NCBI RefSeq assembly: GCF_004310665.1
Contig: NZ_SIXF01000024.1
Coordinates: 23,509-87,508 of the forward strand
DNA length: 64,000 bases
Direction: 5' to 3'
DNA from: Pedobacter kyonggii
Lineage (GTDB): Bacteria > Bacteroidota > Bacteroidia > Sphingobacteriales > Sphingobacteriaceae
The first letter of the stretch is position 1. Each line of letters starts with the position of its first letter. A program made the translations under genes and the position numbers. Shown here piece by piece: positions 36,017 through 46,600 of the stretch. Under the pieces are notes generated by a model. It saw only the letters and a list, made by a program, of their open reading frames with translations, searched no databases and was not told where the DNA came from.

Positions 36017-37507
36017 ATGAAAAATATTAAAAAATATATATATATGGCTATTGGGGTTAGTATTTTAGCTTCAAGCTGTAATAAATTTCGTGAGTTTGGC
36101 GATACGAATGTTGACCAGACAAGGGTAGCAAAAGCGGCAACAAAGGCTTTGTTAACTTATGCAATACAAAAAAGTCAAGTTAATGGAGCTACTAATGCTA
36201 ATCCCACCACAATTTTGTCTTCAACAGGGGCGATTTTTGGACAGCACATTTCTGAGGGGCCATATTTAACAGTGTCTCCTTTTAATGACGCCGGAAGTAC
36301 ATTGAACCCTAGTTACTATGGTTTCTATTCTGAGGTGCTTAAAAACTTAAATCAGGTAATTACTTTTGCAAAGGCAGGTGCACCTGAAGCAGATGCTGCT
36401 GCAAATGGTTCTTTAAATAACCAAATTGCTGTAGCCCGTATCATGAAAGCTTATGTATTTTGGAAAGTAACCGATAGATGGGGAGATGTACCTTATGCTG
36501 AGGCCTTAAATAGTGAGAACATTACGCCTAAATTTTCAAAACAGGAAGATATTTATAAGGATCTTTTTAAAGAACTGAAAGAAGCGGTTGCCCAGATGGA
36601 TGGTGGTGCAGGACCTACAGGTGATATTATGTTTGATGGCGATATGACTTCATGGAAAAAATTTGCAGCTACCCAAAGATTGTTAATGGCATTAAGACTT
36701 TCAAAAGTTTATCCCAATGCAGGTGAATTAGCAGCAACTGAATTTGCTTCTGCTGTAGCAGCTACCCCACTTGCAGCGAGTGAAACATTAACTTATAAGT
36801 TTTTAAGTGGCGATCCAAATAACTATAACCCATGGTATAATAATTATAGCATTTCTAATCGTAATGATTTTGCAATCAGTAAAACTTTAGTTGACATTAT
36901 GAAGAATAATGGTACAGGTACTGATCCAAGATTGCCTATTTACGGTGAAGTTTTAGCAGGAAATCAAGTTGTTGGGTTGGAATTTGGTACCCAAGTTCAA
37001 ACTAATATTCCAAATTCATATAGTCGTATCGGAACTACCTTGAGAGGCGCGGGCTCGCCAGCATATATTTTTACTGGCGCTCAAGTTCAGTTTGCTTTAG
37101 CTGAAGCGGCTAAAAGAGGTTGGATAGCCGGAGGTGATGCAACTGCCGCAACATACTATAACGCAGGTATAGATGCATCATTGGCTCAATATGGTGTTGC
37201 TAGCCCAACATTTAAAGCCGCTACAGGTATTGTTTATAATCCAACAACTGCATTACAGCAAATTGGTACGCAAAGATGGATTGCGCTGTATTTAGATGGT
37301 TGGGAAGCTTGGACGGAATTTAGAAGAACAGGTTTCCCTGCATTGGTTCCAGGACCCAACTCTCAAAATGGAACAGTTATTCCTAGGCGTGTAGGCTACC
37401 CTACCGCTGATCAAACTACAAATAGAGATAATTACAATGCTGCATTAGCTCAACAAGGTTGGTCAAGTAATGGGATTAACAATAGAATGTGGTGGGATAA
37501 ACCATAA
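36017..37507 (+). CDS. SusD-family lipoprotein (SusD-like type 2), partner of pair 1
   Basis: A 496-residue surface lipoprotein that would lid the SusC channel and bind ligand. The lipobox ends ASSC at Cys21. The sequence is of the SusD-like_2 kind and not the classical RagB type: NVDQTRVAKAATKALLTYAI near the start, KAYVFWKVTDRWGDVPYAEAL, and SPAYIFTGAQVQFALAEAAK. It lies 11 bp behind its SusC and is followed by a strong terminator, so the pair forms one transcript. The substrate is unknown; members of this branch include peptide- and glycan-linked systems, so no sugar is implied. Confidence 0.93.
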   Translation: MKNIKKYIYMAIGVSILASSCNKFREFGDTNVDQTRVAKAATKALLTYAIQKSQVNGATNANPTTILSSTGAIFGQHISEGPYLTVSPFNDAGSTLNPSYYGFYSEVLKNLNQVITFAKAGAPEADAAANGSLNNQIAVARIMKAYVFWKVTDRWGDVPYAEALNSENITPKFSKQEDIYKDLFKELKEAVAQMDGGAGPTGDIMFDGDMTSWKKFAATQRLLMALRLSKVYPNAGELAATEFASAVAATPLAASETLTYKFLSGDPNNYNPWYNNYSISNRNDFAISKTLVDIMKNNGTGTDPRLPIYGEVLAGNQVVGLEFGTQVQTNIPNSYSRIGTTLRGAGSPAYIFTGAQVQFALAEAAKRGWIAGGDATAATYYNAGIDASLAQYGVASPTFKAATGIVYNPTTALQQIGTQRWIALYLDGWEAWTEFRRTGFPALVPGPNSQNGTVIPRRVGYPTADQTTNRDNYNAALAQQGWSSNGINNRMWWDKP

Positions 37508-37531
37508 TTAAATTATAATCATTAAATTTAG

Positions 37532-37562
37532 AGGAGCTTTATTAGTAAAGCTCCTTTTTTTT
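37532..37562 (+). terminator. Terminator of SusC/SusD pair 1
   Basis: A perfect stem AGGAGCTTT (37532-37540) and AAAGCTCCT (37547-37555) is followed by at least seven T. It lies 24 bp past the susD stop. Confidence 0.9.
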
Positions 37563-37576
37563 AAAATCATAATTAG

Positions 37577-38263
37577 ATGAAACGATTTATTAATGCGCTG
37601 ATTTTTTTAACTCTCTCATCAATCAGTATTTTAAATGCTCAAGAGTTTTTTAGATTAAAAGAGTCGATCGGAATGCCACTCAGGTCCAGGAGTTATGTTG
37701 ATCTTAAAGGATCGCCATATTTTATAAATACTTGGAGTAAAGGATTAATTAAACAATCAAACGGACAAAGCATTAAGGATATCGATCTTAAATATGACCA
37801 GCTCCAAGATGAATTGATATTTAAGGATGCTAAGGGACAGGAGCTTGGTTTTGCCGTTCCTGTAACCGAGTTTAAGATTGATTATATTATCAATGGATTG
37901 GCAAAATCATCATTGTTCAGAAATGGATTCGAGCCTTTCAAGGGCTCTACGCTGCTAAATTATTATGAAATTTTATATAAAGGACAATTAAGTTTAGCGA
38001 AAAAAAATGTAAAGAGAATAGAGGAATATCGAGAGTATAATTCTGCAACAACAACAAAATCAATTATAGAAAGAGTAAAATATTACTATTATAGTGCAAA
38101 TAAACTATTTGAATTTAAAAGAGATAATAATTCAATTAAGGAGGCTTTTGGTAACAGTGCAATCCCTCTACTCGCTTATATTAAGGAAAATAAGTTCAAC
38201 TTAAAAAATGATGAGGATCTAATTAAAATATTTAACTTTTATTCGACCCAATTACATCAATAG
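37577..38263 (+). CDS. Secreted protein of unknown function, 228 aa
   Basis: The N-terminus is a signal peptide (INALIFLTLSSISILNAQ). The mature part is a mixed, charged domain with GSPYFINTWSKGLIKQSNGQ and DLKYDQLQDELIFKDAKGQE, then a helical C-terminal part containing IERVKYYYYSANKLFEFKRD. The KYDQLQDELIF segment recurs in small Bacteroidota exported proteins I cannot name. Start is 70 bp after the susD terminator, so it is not part of that operon unless readthrough occurs. A decayed second copy of its C-terminus lies at 38488-38602, so the gene was once duplicated in tandem. Confidence 0.75.
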   Translation: MKRFINALIFLTLSSISILNAQEFFRLKESIGMPLRSRSYVDLKGSPYFINTWSKGLIKQSNGQSIKDIDLKYDQLQDELIFKDAKGQELGFAVPVTEFKIDYIINGLAKSSLFRNGFEPFKGSTLLNYYEILYKGQLSLAKKNVKRIEEYREYNSATTTKSIIERVKYYYYSANKLFEFKRDNNSIKEAFGNSAIPLLAYIKENKFNLKNDEDLIKIFNFYSTQLHQ

Positions 38264-38487
38264 GCCCTTAATAACCCTAAATGAATAACACTGTTTTTTT
38301 CTTTATTGCATCATATTTTTAATGCATTATAGGATCTATCCAGTTTAATATTGTCCAATCTTTATTTTATAAAGCAAGTTTAAAGAAATTTATATTGAAT
38401 GGGATAGGCTCTCTTTCATGCTGGTAATTCTATTAATCAAATTTAAGAAGATAGAGGTATTTTTAAAATAGATTGATTGGAACAAAT

Positions 38488-38602
38488 CGATTAGCCGCTT
38501 TGGGTAACAGAAGAGTTAACAAAGTACACAAAAGAGAATAAACTAGATATAAAGTCTACTGACGGGATTGTTAAGCTGTTAAGCTATTACGAAACGCTGT
38601 AG
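38488..38602 (+). pseudogene. Degenerate second copy of the 3' end of the 228-aa gene
   Basis: Bases 38513-38602 translate as EELTKYTKENKLDIKSTDGI, then VKLLSYYETL and a stop, matching the intact gene's LLAYIKENKFNLKNDEDLIK followed by IFNFYSTQLHQ in length and pattern. Just upstream the DNA GCTTTGGGTAACAG (38497-38510) matches GCTTTTGGTAACAG in the intact gene, but in another frame, so at least one indel separates them. Nothing of the N-terminal 190 codons remains recognisable. Confidence 0.6.
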
Positions 38603-38800
38603 CGAGTGAGAGGTTATATTGAAAGGAGTTCGGTAGATGGGCTCCTTTTTGCATATAAAGACTAAAAAACAACTAAAAGCTTAAGGATATTTATTTTTAA
38701 GGTAATATAAATGTCATAAAGGTCTGCTGTTCTCAAATCATCCGAAGCTATTTTTTAAATTCGACGCCTAAATAAATAATTATTAATTAACTTCAATTTC

Positions 38801-41773
38801 ATGAAAAAACTTCTACAAAGTTTGTTCATACTTTTGTTTTTTGCATCTACCGCAATAGCTCAAGACAGAACAATTACTGGTACGGTAACGTCTTCAGACG
38901 ACAAACTGCCGATTCCTGGAGTAAGCGTAAGGGTAACAGGTACACAAATCGGAACCGTTACAGACGCTAATGGTAAATACTCCGTTAAAGTTCCCTCGGG
39001 TTCGAAAACCTTAGACTTTTCTTTTATCGGTTATCTGGTTAAAAACCAGGCAATAACCGCATCAAACACAATTAATGTCACTTTAGAATCTGATGCTAAA
39101 ACGCTTTCAGATGTAGTTGTAGTGGGTTATGGTCAACAAAGCAAAGCGTTAACCACCCAAACTACTGCTACAGTTAAGGCTGAATCGTTTAAAAACATGC
39201 CGATTCAAACGCCACAACAAGCGTTACAAGGCCAGGCTGCGGGTGTTAATATGATTAACTCTTCAGGTGTTTTAGGTTCTGAAGCGCAAATTACCATTCG
39301 TGGTGGTGGGTCAATCAGTGCCGGAGGCCGACCTTTATATGTAGTGGATGGTGTTCCTTTAAATAGTAACGGTACTGAATACGGGCAAACTCAAGGTGGA
39401 TCTTCAGCTTTGAACCCATTAATTAATATCAGCCCAAATGATATCGAAAGCATGACGGTTTTGAAGGATGCATCTGCGGTAGCGATTTATGGATCGCGTG
39501 GTGCAAATGGGGTAATTTTAATTACCACTAAAAAAGGTGCCTCTGGTAAAACCAGAATCAATGCAGATTACCAAAATGGCTTCTCTTCTCCAACCGCATT
39601 AGATGAAATGATGACCGCAGATCAGTTCCGTCAGTTCAGAACAGATTATCTTAAAGCAAACAATACAGCTGTGCCTGCTTATCCAACAACTAGTTTTAAC
39701 TGGCTTGATGGTATTGTGCGTACTGGCAAGTCAAATACTGTCAATTTAAGCGCAAGTGGTGGTGATGATAAAACTAAGTTTTATTTAGGTGGAACTTATT
39801 CTGATGAAAGTGGTTATACTTTAGGAAACAATTTAAAACGTTTATCAGGAAGATTAAACATAGATCATAAAATTTCTGATAAATTCACAGTAGGCTTAAA
39901 TTACAACTTGTCGCATATCGACATGGATCGTATTGGAGCAGAAAATAACACTTATGCGCCAATAACCGCGGCATATTTACAACTGCCTTATGTTACGCCA
40001 TACGGACCAGACGGCAAATTTCAAAACACGGGTTTCGTAGCCAACGTTATTGCGATTGCTGAAACTGGTATCAATAAAAACTATTCGGATAGAAGTACAG
40101 GTAATGCTTACTTGGAATATAAAATTGTTCCTGGACTAAGATTGAAAACTGATTGGGGTATTGATAACTATGCCATTGATGAGAAATATCGTGAAACTGA
40201 TTTGTTAACTCCTGGAGGTTATGCATATAGAACACACTATACAGATAATAAATGGGTAAATACCAATACCTTAAATTATGACAAGACTTTCGGGAAACAT
40301 ACCATTGCTGCTTTAGCAGGTTATAGTTTTGAAACGGCTACATTAACTCAAATGATGGTTGAGGGATCTGGTTTTGTAAGTGATGACCTTCCAAACGTAG
40401 GATCAGCTTCAACACCAATAACTGCATCTGAAAACGTTTACGACTGGGCACTGCAATCATTTTTTGGGCGTTTTAACTATGACTTTGATAAGAAATATCT
40501 TTTTGAAGCTTCTTTAAGAAGAGACGGTTCTTCGCGATTTGGCCCAAATAAAAAATATGGTAACTTCTATGCGTTGTCTGGCGGATGGTTAATCTCCAAT
40601 GAAGCATTTTTTAACAAAGACAATAAGATTGCTCAAAACTTAAAGTTGACGGCAAGTTATGGTACTGCTGGTAATGATAATATTGGTTTTAATAGATATA
40701 TTGGCACTTATGCTTCTGGCTCGAATTATTTAGGAGAAGCAGGTTTGACACCTAATATTGTTTCTAATCCTGATTTAAGCTGGGAAGAAACAGCACAATT
40801 TGATATCGGTGTTTCTGCCAGATTATTCAAGGCAATTGATGTTCAGTTTAACTTCTACAATAAGAATACAACAGGAGCTTTATTAACAGTTCCTTATCCT
40901 TATACCACCGGATACGCATCTGCTAACAGAAATGTTGGTAAAATGAGAAACAGAGGTTATGAGGTTTCCATCAATTCTGATAATATTGTTGGGCGTGATT
41001 TTACATGGAGAACATCATTTAACATCGGCTTCAATAAAAATACTATTATTGATTTACCTGCTAATCCAGATGAGGACGGGCGTAATTTTATAACAGGAAG
41101 TACGGTACAACGTGCAATTACTGGTTATTCTAAAAACTCTTTTTACTTAATTCGTTACAATGGAATCAATCCTCAAACAGGTAATGCAGAGTGGTTGAAA
41201 AAAGATGGTTCGGTTACTACTTCACCGCTTGCCTCAGATCGCGTAATCGTTGGTAAAGGTAATCCAGATTTTTCTGGAGGTATCACCAATACCTTTACCT
41301 ACAAAAACTTCGATTTATCGGCATTCTTCAACTTTAGCTACGGTAACGATGTTTATTTAGATGGTTTGCAGTTCGCAGATAACTTTGGTTCTGGCTCTTA
41401 TAATAAAAGTGTTAAATTATTAGATTACTGGAAACAACCAGGTGATAATGCTTTTGCTCCAGCTTTAAATAGTGCAACCAGAACCACTTACCACCAGGCC
41501 TCTACTAAGCAGCTGATGGATGGCTCTTATATGCGTTTGAAAACCTTGTCTGTAGGTTATAGCTTTCCTAAAGAGTTCTTGCAAAAAAGTAAACTTTTCT
41601 CAAGTGTTAGAATTTACTTCCAAGGACAAAATATCTGGACAATTAAAGATAAAGACTTCAGAGGAGATCCTGAAATCTCGGCTGATGGCGCATCTAACTT
41701 AGTGTTAGGTCAGAGTTTCTTTGCTTTACCACAGGCGAAAACCTTTACTTTCGGTGTAAATATTGGCCTTTAA
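38801..41773 (+). CDS. SusC/RagA-family TonB-linked outer-membrane protein, pair 2
   Basis: A 990-residue TonB-dependent channel. Signal peptide MKKLLQSLFILLFFASTAIA, then Q; CarboxypepD_reg-like domain (TITGTVTSSDDKLPIPGVSV); the TonB-box region carries the SusC hallmark VVVGYGQQSK. Plug: PNDIESMTVLKDASAVAIYG, followed by SRGANGVILITTKKG. Barrel end: AKTFTFGVNIGL. Repertoire and length fit the family. Its stop is 11 bp from the SusD start. The leader (38264-38800) holds a pseudogene relic but lacks the ATTTGTTAAA repeat of pairs 1 and 3. Confidence 0.96.
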   Translation: MKKLLQSLFILLFFASTAIAQDRTITGTVTSSDDKLPIPGVSVRVTGTQIGTVTDANGKYSVKVPSGSKTLDFSFIGYLVKNQAITASNTINVTLESDAKTLSDVVVVGYGQQSKALTTQTTATVKAESFKNMPIQTPQQALQGQAAGVNMINSSGVLGSEAQITIRGGGSISAGGRPLYVVDGVPLNSNGTEYGQTQGGSSALNPLINISPNDIESMTVLKDASAVAIYGSRGANGVILITTKKGASGKTRINADYQNGFSSPTALDEMMTADQFRQFRTDYLKANNTAVPAYPTTSFNWLDGIVRTGKSNTVNLSASGGDDKTKFYLGGTYSDESGYTLGNNLKRLSGRLNIDHKISDKFTVGLNYNLSHIDMDRIGAENNTYAPITAAYLQLPYVTPYGPDGKFQNTGFVANVIAIAETGINKNYSDRSTGNAYLEYKIVPGLRLKTDWGIDNYAIDEKYRETDLLTPGGYAYRTHYTDNKWVNTNTLNYDKTFGKHTIAALAGYSFETATLTQMMVEGSGFVSDDLPNVGSASTPITASENVYDWALQSFFGRFNYDFDKKYLFEASLRRDGSSRFGPNKKYGNFYALSGGWLISNEAFFNKDNKIAQNLKLTASYGTAGNDNIGFNRYIGTYASGSNYLGEAGLTPNIVSNPDLSWEETAQFDIGVSARLFKAIDVQFNFYNKNTTGALLTVPYPYTTGYASANRNVGKMRNRGYEVSINSDNIVGRDFTWRTSFNIGFNKNTIIDLPANPDEDGRNFITGSTVQRAITGYSKNSFYLIRYNGINPQTGNAEWLKKDGSVTTSPLASDRVIVGKGNPDFSGGITNTFTYKNFDLSAFFNFSYGNDVYLDGLQFADNFGSGSYNKSVKLLDYWKQPGDNAFAPALNSATRTTYHQASTKQLMDGSYMRLKTLSVGYSFPKEFLQKSKLFSSVRIYFQGQNIWTIKDKDFRGDPEISADGASNLVLGQSFFALPQAKTFTFGVNIGL

Positions 41774-41784
41774 AATTTGATAAG

Positions 41785-43197
41785 ATGAAATTAAAATATT
41801 ATATTATATCCTCAGTTCTTGTACTGTCTTTGTCATCGTGCAAGAAAGAATTGGAAAAATTACCACAACAGGATATTGCTGAAGAAATTGCATTTAACTC
41901 TCCGTCAACTGCATTAGGTGCGCTTAGGGGTATTTACAGTACCGCTCAAACTTTCGATTTTTATGGAAGTTTGCCTCAGGTAATTGGCGATTACATGGGA
42001 AATAACGTTGACTTTGTGGGTACCTTCCCTACTTTACAAGATCTGAATAGCTTTTCAGCTGTATCTACAAACGGAAACGTAGCAACCATGTGGCAGATTC
42101 ACTATCAGGTGATCACCCGTGCCAATAATGTTATTGGAAAAATCAATACTGTTGATGGCTTATCAGCAGAAGAAAAAGCGCAGTATGCTGCTGAAGCCAA
42201 ATTCTTAAGGGCTTTAGCTTATTTTCAGCTTGCTAACTTCTTTGCTCAGCCGTTTCAGGTAAGTTCGGGAAGTAATCTAGCAGTTCCATTGGTGCTAGAG
42301 CCTTTTGATGGTACAGTTAAGTACCCATCAAGAAGTACTTTAAATCAAGTACATGCACAAATTGTACAGGATTTGAACGAAGCTATACCTGCTTTACCTC
42401 AATCGTATACCGATGCGACTGAAACCCGTGGCCGCGCCACTAAAGGAGCTGCTTATGCGCTTTTATCAAGATTGTACTTATATAGAGAAGAATGGGCTAA
42501 GGCTGAAAGTGCAGCAAGAAGCACTTTGGCGCAAGGTATTTATGATACTGCACCAAACTACGCTTTCTATAGTGGTAATACTAGTGAAGATGTGTTTACT
42601 ATTCAAAATAGCGCTATTGATAACGGTAGAACCGGCTCTGGTGGCTGGGCTTCCTATTATAACCCAGCGGCATTGGCTGGACGTGGAGATGCGCCTTTCT
42701 CTCAAGACCTAATCAATGCCTATACATCAGAACCTGGGGATAAACGTTATGATTTGAAGATATCAGGAAATGCGGCAGATGGCTTACCCCACTTATTTAC
42801 TTCTAAGTTCCCTGATGCGGTGAACAATTCTGATAACTCTCCTGTTATCCGTACAACAGAAGTATATTTAAATCTTGCAGAAGCGTTGGCTCGCCAAAAC
42901 ACAATACCAAACGCTGAGGCAGTTACAATTTTGAATACCAGAATAAGAAATAGAGCGGGATTACTTCCTAAAGTTGTAGCTACTCAACAAGCTCTTGTTG
43001 ATGCTTTATTAATCGAAAGACGTAAAGAATTGGCTTTTGAGGGGCATAGTAGAATGGACTTGCTTCGTAACAGACAACCGTTAAGAGCAGGAAATGCAGC
43101 AGCAGCATTCGGTGGTGCTAAAACTATTTTACCAGTTCCTCAGAGAGAGATTGATAATAACCCTGGCTTACAAGGCCAACAAAATACAGGTTACTAA
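41785..43197 (+). CDS. RagB/SusD-family nutrient-uptake lipoprotein, partner of pair 2
   Basis: A 470-residue surface lipoprotein of the classical RagB/SusD type. Lipobox LSSC at Cys19, followed by KKELEKLPQQD. The tetratricopeptide-like core shows AEEKAQYAAEAKFLRALAYF near residue 135 and RTTEVYLNLAEALAR further on. The C-terminus has the hallmark LLIERRKELAFEGHSRMDLL. It should bind ligand above the SusC channel. A strong terminator follows at 43221. Confidence 0.95.
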   Translation: MKLKYYIISSVLVLSLSSCKKELEKLPQQDIAEEIAFNSPSTALGALRGIYSTAQTFDFYGSLPQVIGDYMGNNVDFVGTFPTLQDLNSFSAVSTNGNVATMWQIHYQVITRANNVIGKINTVDGLSAEEKAQYAAEAKFLRALAYFQLANFFAQPFQVSSGSNLAVPLVLEPFDGTVKYPSRSTLNQVHAQIVQDLNEAIPALPQSYTDATETRGRATKGAAYALLSRLYLYREEWAKAESAARSTLAQGIYDTAPNYAFYSGNTSEDVFTIQNSAIDNGRTGSGGWASYYNPAALAGRGDAPFSQDLINAYTSEPGDKRYDLKISGNAADGLPHLFTSKFPDAVNNSDNSPVIRTTEVYLNLAEALARQNTIPNAEAVTILNTRIRNRAGLLPKVVATQQALVDALLIERRKELAFEGHSRMDLLRNRQPLRAGNAAAAFGGAKTILPVPQREIDNNPGLQGQQNTGY

Positions 43198-43220
43198 ATA
43201 ACAACCTATAATAAAGATTA

Positions 43221-43257
43221 AGCGATATCATGCTAAACCATGATATCGCTTTTTTTA
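43221..43257 (+). terminator. Terminator of SusC/SusD pair 2
   Basis: A 12-bp perfect stem AGCGATATCATG (43221-43232)/CATGATATCGCT (43239-43250), 6-base loop, then seven T. It lies 23 bp past the susD stop. Confidence 0.92.
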
Positions 43258-43668
43258 TTTTAATTTTTGCCACTTTATTAAGTTATACGATTTACGCAAT
43301 GATAAAATGTACTATTGTTAGCAAAGAGATGGTTGTGATAGGAAATTTGTTTAATACTCGCTTAATGCGGAAAGGTTTTATATAAAGAAATGATTTTTTT
43401 TGGCACAGTTTTTTTAGATTGCTAGGTGTTGTTTATTGCTTCTAAAACAGCAATTTTCGCCTATTTTTGGATAAAAAATGGCTATAACCGTTCATAATAT
43501 TCTACATTTTGTGGAAAATATCCCCAAATCGCCTTTTTAATCAGACAGGATTATTGTCAAAATAAAGTCATTATAAGAGTTGGTTTTGTTAAAATTTGTT
43601 AAACTATTAGCAAACTCTTTTATATTTAATGCTTCAAATAACTATAATCTTTAACTAACTTAAATTTC
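43258..43668. promoter_or_regulatory. Leader region of the third SusC gene with ATTTGTTAAA repeat
   Basis: 411 bp, AT-rich. The stretch TTTGTTAAAATTTGTTAAA at 43585-43603 also occurs at 32742-32760 ahead of the first susC gene. In both it lies 65-75 bp before the ATG, so it could be a shared promoter or operator. A TAACTAAC-type sequence precedes the start as in other leaders. No gene was seen. Confidence 0.5.
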
Positions 43669-46600
43669 ATGAAAAAACTTCTACAAAGTTTGTTCTTATT
43701 GATGTTTGTTGCTATTACTGCAGTGGCTCAAGAGCGAACAATTACTGGAACAGTAACATCTGCTGAGGATAACATTCCCCTGCCGGGTGTAAGTGTTAGA
43801 GCCATCGGGTCGCAAGCAGTTGCCGTAACAGGTGCTGATGGAAAATATTCGCTACGAATCGGCTCTGTGGTTACAGCAATCCAATTCTCTTATATTGGAT
43901 TTACGAGCAAAACAGTCAACGTTCCTTCATCCAACACCCTGAACGTGGGATTAGCTTCTGATTCGAAGAGTCTTGCTGATGTTGTTGTTGTGGCTTATGG
44001 TACTCAGAAAAAAGAATCTATCACCGGTTCGGTTTCTACCATTAATTCTAAAGATTTAGAAAGCAGAACAGTAACCAATGTTACAGCTGCCTTACAAGGA
44101 TCGGCTCCAGGTATCAGTGTAGGTGCTTCTAACGGCCAGCCAGGAAGCTCTGCCGGAATCAGAATCCGTGGCTTTGGCTCATTTTCTGCATCAAACACAC
44201 CACTTTATGTATTAGATGGATCTGTTTATGATGGAAGTATTGGCGATATTAACCAAAATGATATAGAAAGTATCTCTGTATTAAAAGATGCGTCATCATC
44301 TGCTTTATATGGTTCAAGAGGTGCGAATGGTGTAATTATCATTACTACTAAAAGAGGTAAATCTTTACAGCCAACGGTTAACGCAAGTATTGTTCAGGGC
44401 TTTTCAGAAAGAGGAATTCCAGAATACGAGCGTGTTAATGCATACGAGTACTATCCGTTAGTATGGCAGGGTATTAAAAATAACCTAATGTATAATGCAT
44501 CTCCTGCGCTTTCTGAAGCTGCTGCTTCTACAAAAGCTTCAACAGATGTATTTACTAACTTATTTTACAATCCATTTAATGTACCAGGTAACCAAGTTGT
44601 GGGTGCTGATGGCAAACTTAATCCTAATGCATCATTATTGTATGATGATTTTGATTGGTATGATGCAATGGCAAGACAAGGAAAAAGAACAGATGCTAAT
44701 TTAAGTTTTTCTGGTAAAACAGAAAAATCCGACTTTTTCGTTTCAATGGGCTACTTAAATGATCAAGGTTTTAATATCAAATCTGATTTTCAACGTTTCA
44801 ATGCGCGTATCAACGTAAATTCTCAAATCAAGCCTTGGCTAAGAACAGGTTTAAATATTTCAGGATCGATGACTACGGCCAACACTGCTAACGACTCTTT
44901 TACGGGTAGTGGAGCTAGTTTCATTAATGCATTCGCTTTCACTAGAGGTATTGGTCCAATTTATCCCGTTCATGCTTACGATGCTACTGGAAAGCCAATC
45001 ATAAACAATTTAACAGGTGAGCAATGGTATGATTATGGTAACCACCCAGGTGCGATCATTCGTCCTCAAGGTGCTTCACCTGGTAGACATGTGGTTTACG
45101 AAACTTTGTTGAATGAATATTTAACAAGAAGAAATCAAATAAGTGCAAGATCTTTCGTTGAAATTAAATTTTTGAAAGACTTCACTTTCATGCCTACATT
45201 CAGTATCGATCTAAGAAATAACAATGGAGATACTTACTGGAATCCGACAGTTGGAGATGGTGTTACTCAGAAGGGATACAAATCTCAAAGTAACAACACA
45301 ATTAGATCATATACTTTCAACCAAATCTTAAACTACAACAAAAAGATTGGCGATCATACAATCTCAGCATTGATTGGACACGAAAACTATGATTATAACT
45401 ATCGTACATTTGATGCGAGTAGAACAGGTTTAATTTTAGAAGGTAATACAGAGTTTCCAAACTTTGTAACTGCTAACAGCTCAAATGGTCAGTCAGATGA
45501 AGATAAAATTGAATCTTATTTTTCGAAAGCCAGCTACAACTACCAAGAGAAATATTTCTTTGATGCGTCTTTAAGACGTGACGGTTCGTCTAGATTAGGT
45601 TCTAACACAAGATGGGGAAATTTCTTCTCATTAGGAGGGTCTTGGTCAGTTAACAAAGACTTCTTAAAGGATGCTAATTGGATTGATGACTTAAGATTAA
45701 AAGTGTCTTATGGCCAGGTTGGTAATAATTTGTTAGATGGTTACTATTTAGATAGGGCATTTTACGATTTAGGTTGGAATAACGGTTCTGAACCAGGTGC
45801 TCTTTTAGCATCTGCTGCAAACCCAAATTTAAAATGGGAATCTCAAAATACCCTTAATACTGGTGTTAATTTCTCTTTGTTTAAAAGAAGAATCTACGGA
45901 GAGGTAGAGTTTTTCAAAAAAACAGTGAACGATTTATTGTTCAGCGTTCCTCAACCAATATCTGACCCAGTTACATCAATTAACCAAAATGTTGGTTCAA
46001 TGTACAATTCAGGTGTGGAAATTCTATTAGGTGCTGATATAGTTAGAACACAAGATTTTAAATGGAATTTAGTAACTAACTGGACTTTCTTGAAAAATAG
46101 AGTAACTAAATTGCCGGCAGAAACACCTCAAATTGTAAGCGGAACAAAAAGAAGAGAAGTGGGTTATGATTTTTATCAATTTTGGTTAAAACAATATGCT
46201 GGGGTAGATCCAGCTGATGGTGCCGCATTGTATATTCCAGATCCAGCTCAGACTATTGCGGCTGCGAACAAAAGAATAGTTAATGGTGTAGAGTATACGA
46301 CTAACCAATCTAACGCTTTGTTTGATCGTTCAGGATCTGCTATTGCTGATTTGATGGGTTCATTTACCAACACATTCTCATATAAAAACTTATCATTATC
46401 AGTATTGATTAATTATCAGATTGGTGGTAAATTTTACGATGGTAACTATCAAGGATTAATGAGTACAGGTTCTTATGGATCTGCTTTGCATAAAGATTTA
46501 CTTGGTGCTTGGACACAAACGAACACTACAAGTAGCATTCCAAGAGCCGATTATGGTAACTCTGTTAACATCAATGCAACATCAACACGATGGTTAATTG

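Noticed and set aside
43400-43425. TTGGCAC...TTGCT, looking like a sigma-54 promoter
   Set aside because: The GG-to-GC spacing is about 19 bases, far from the needed 10 between elements, so it is not a match.
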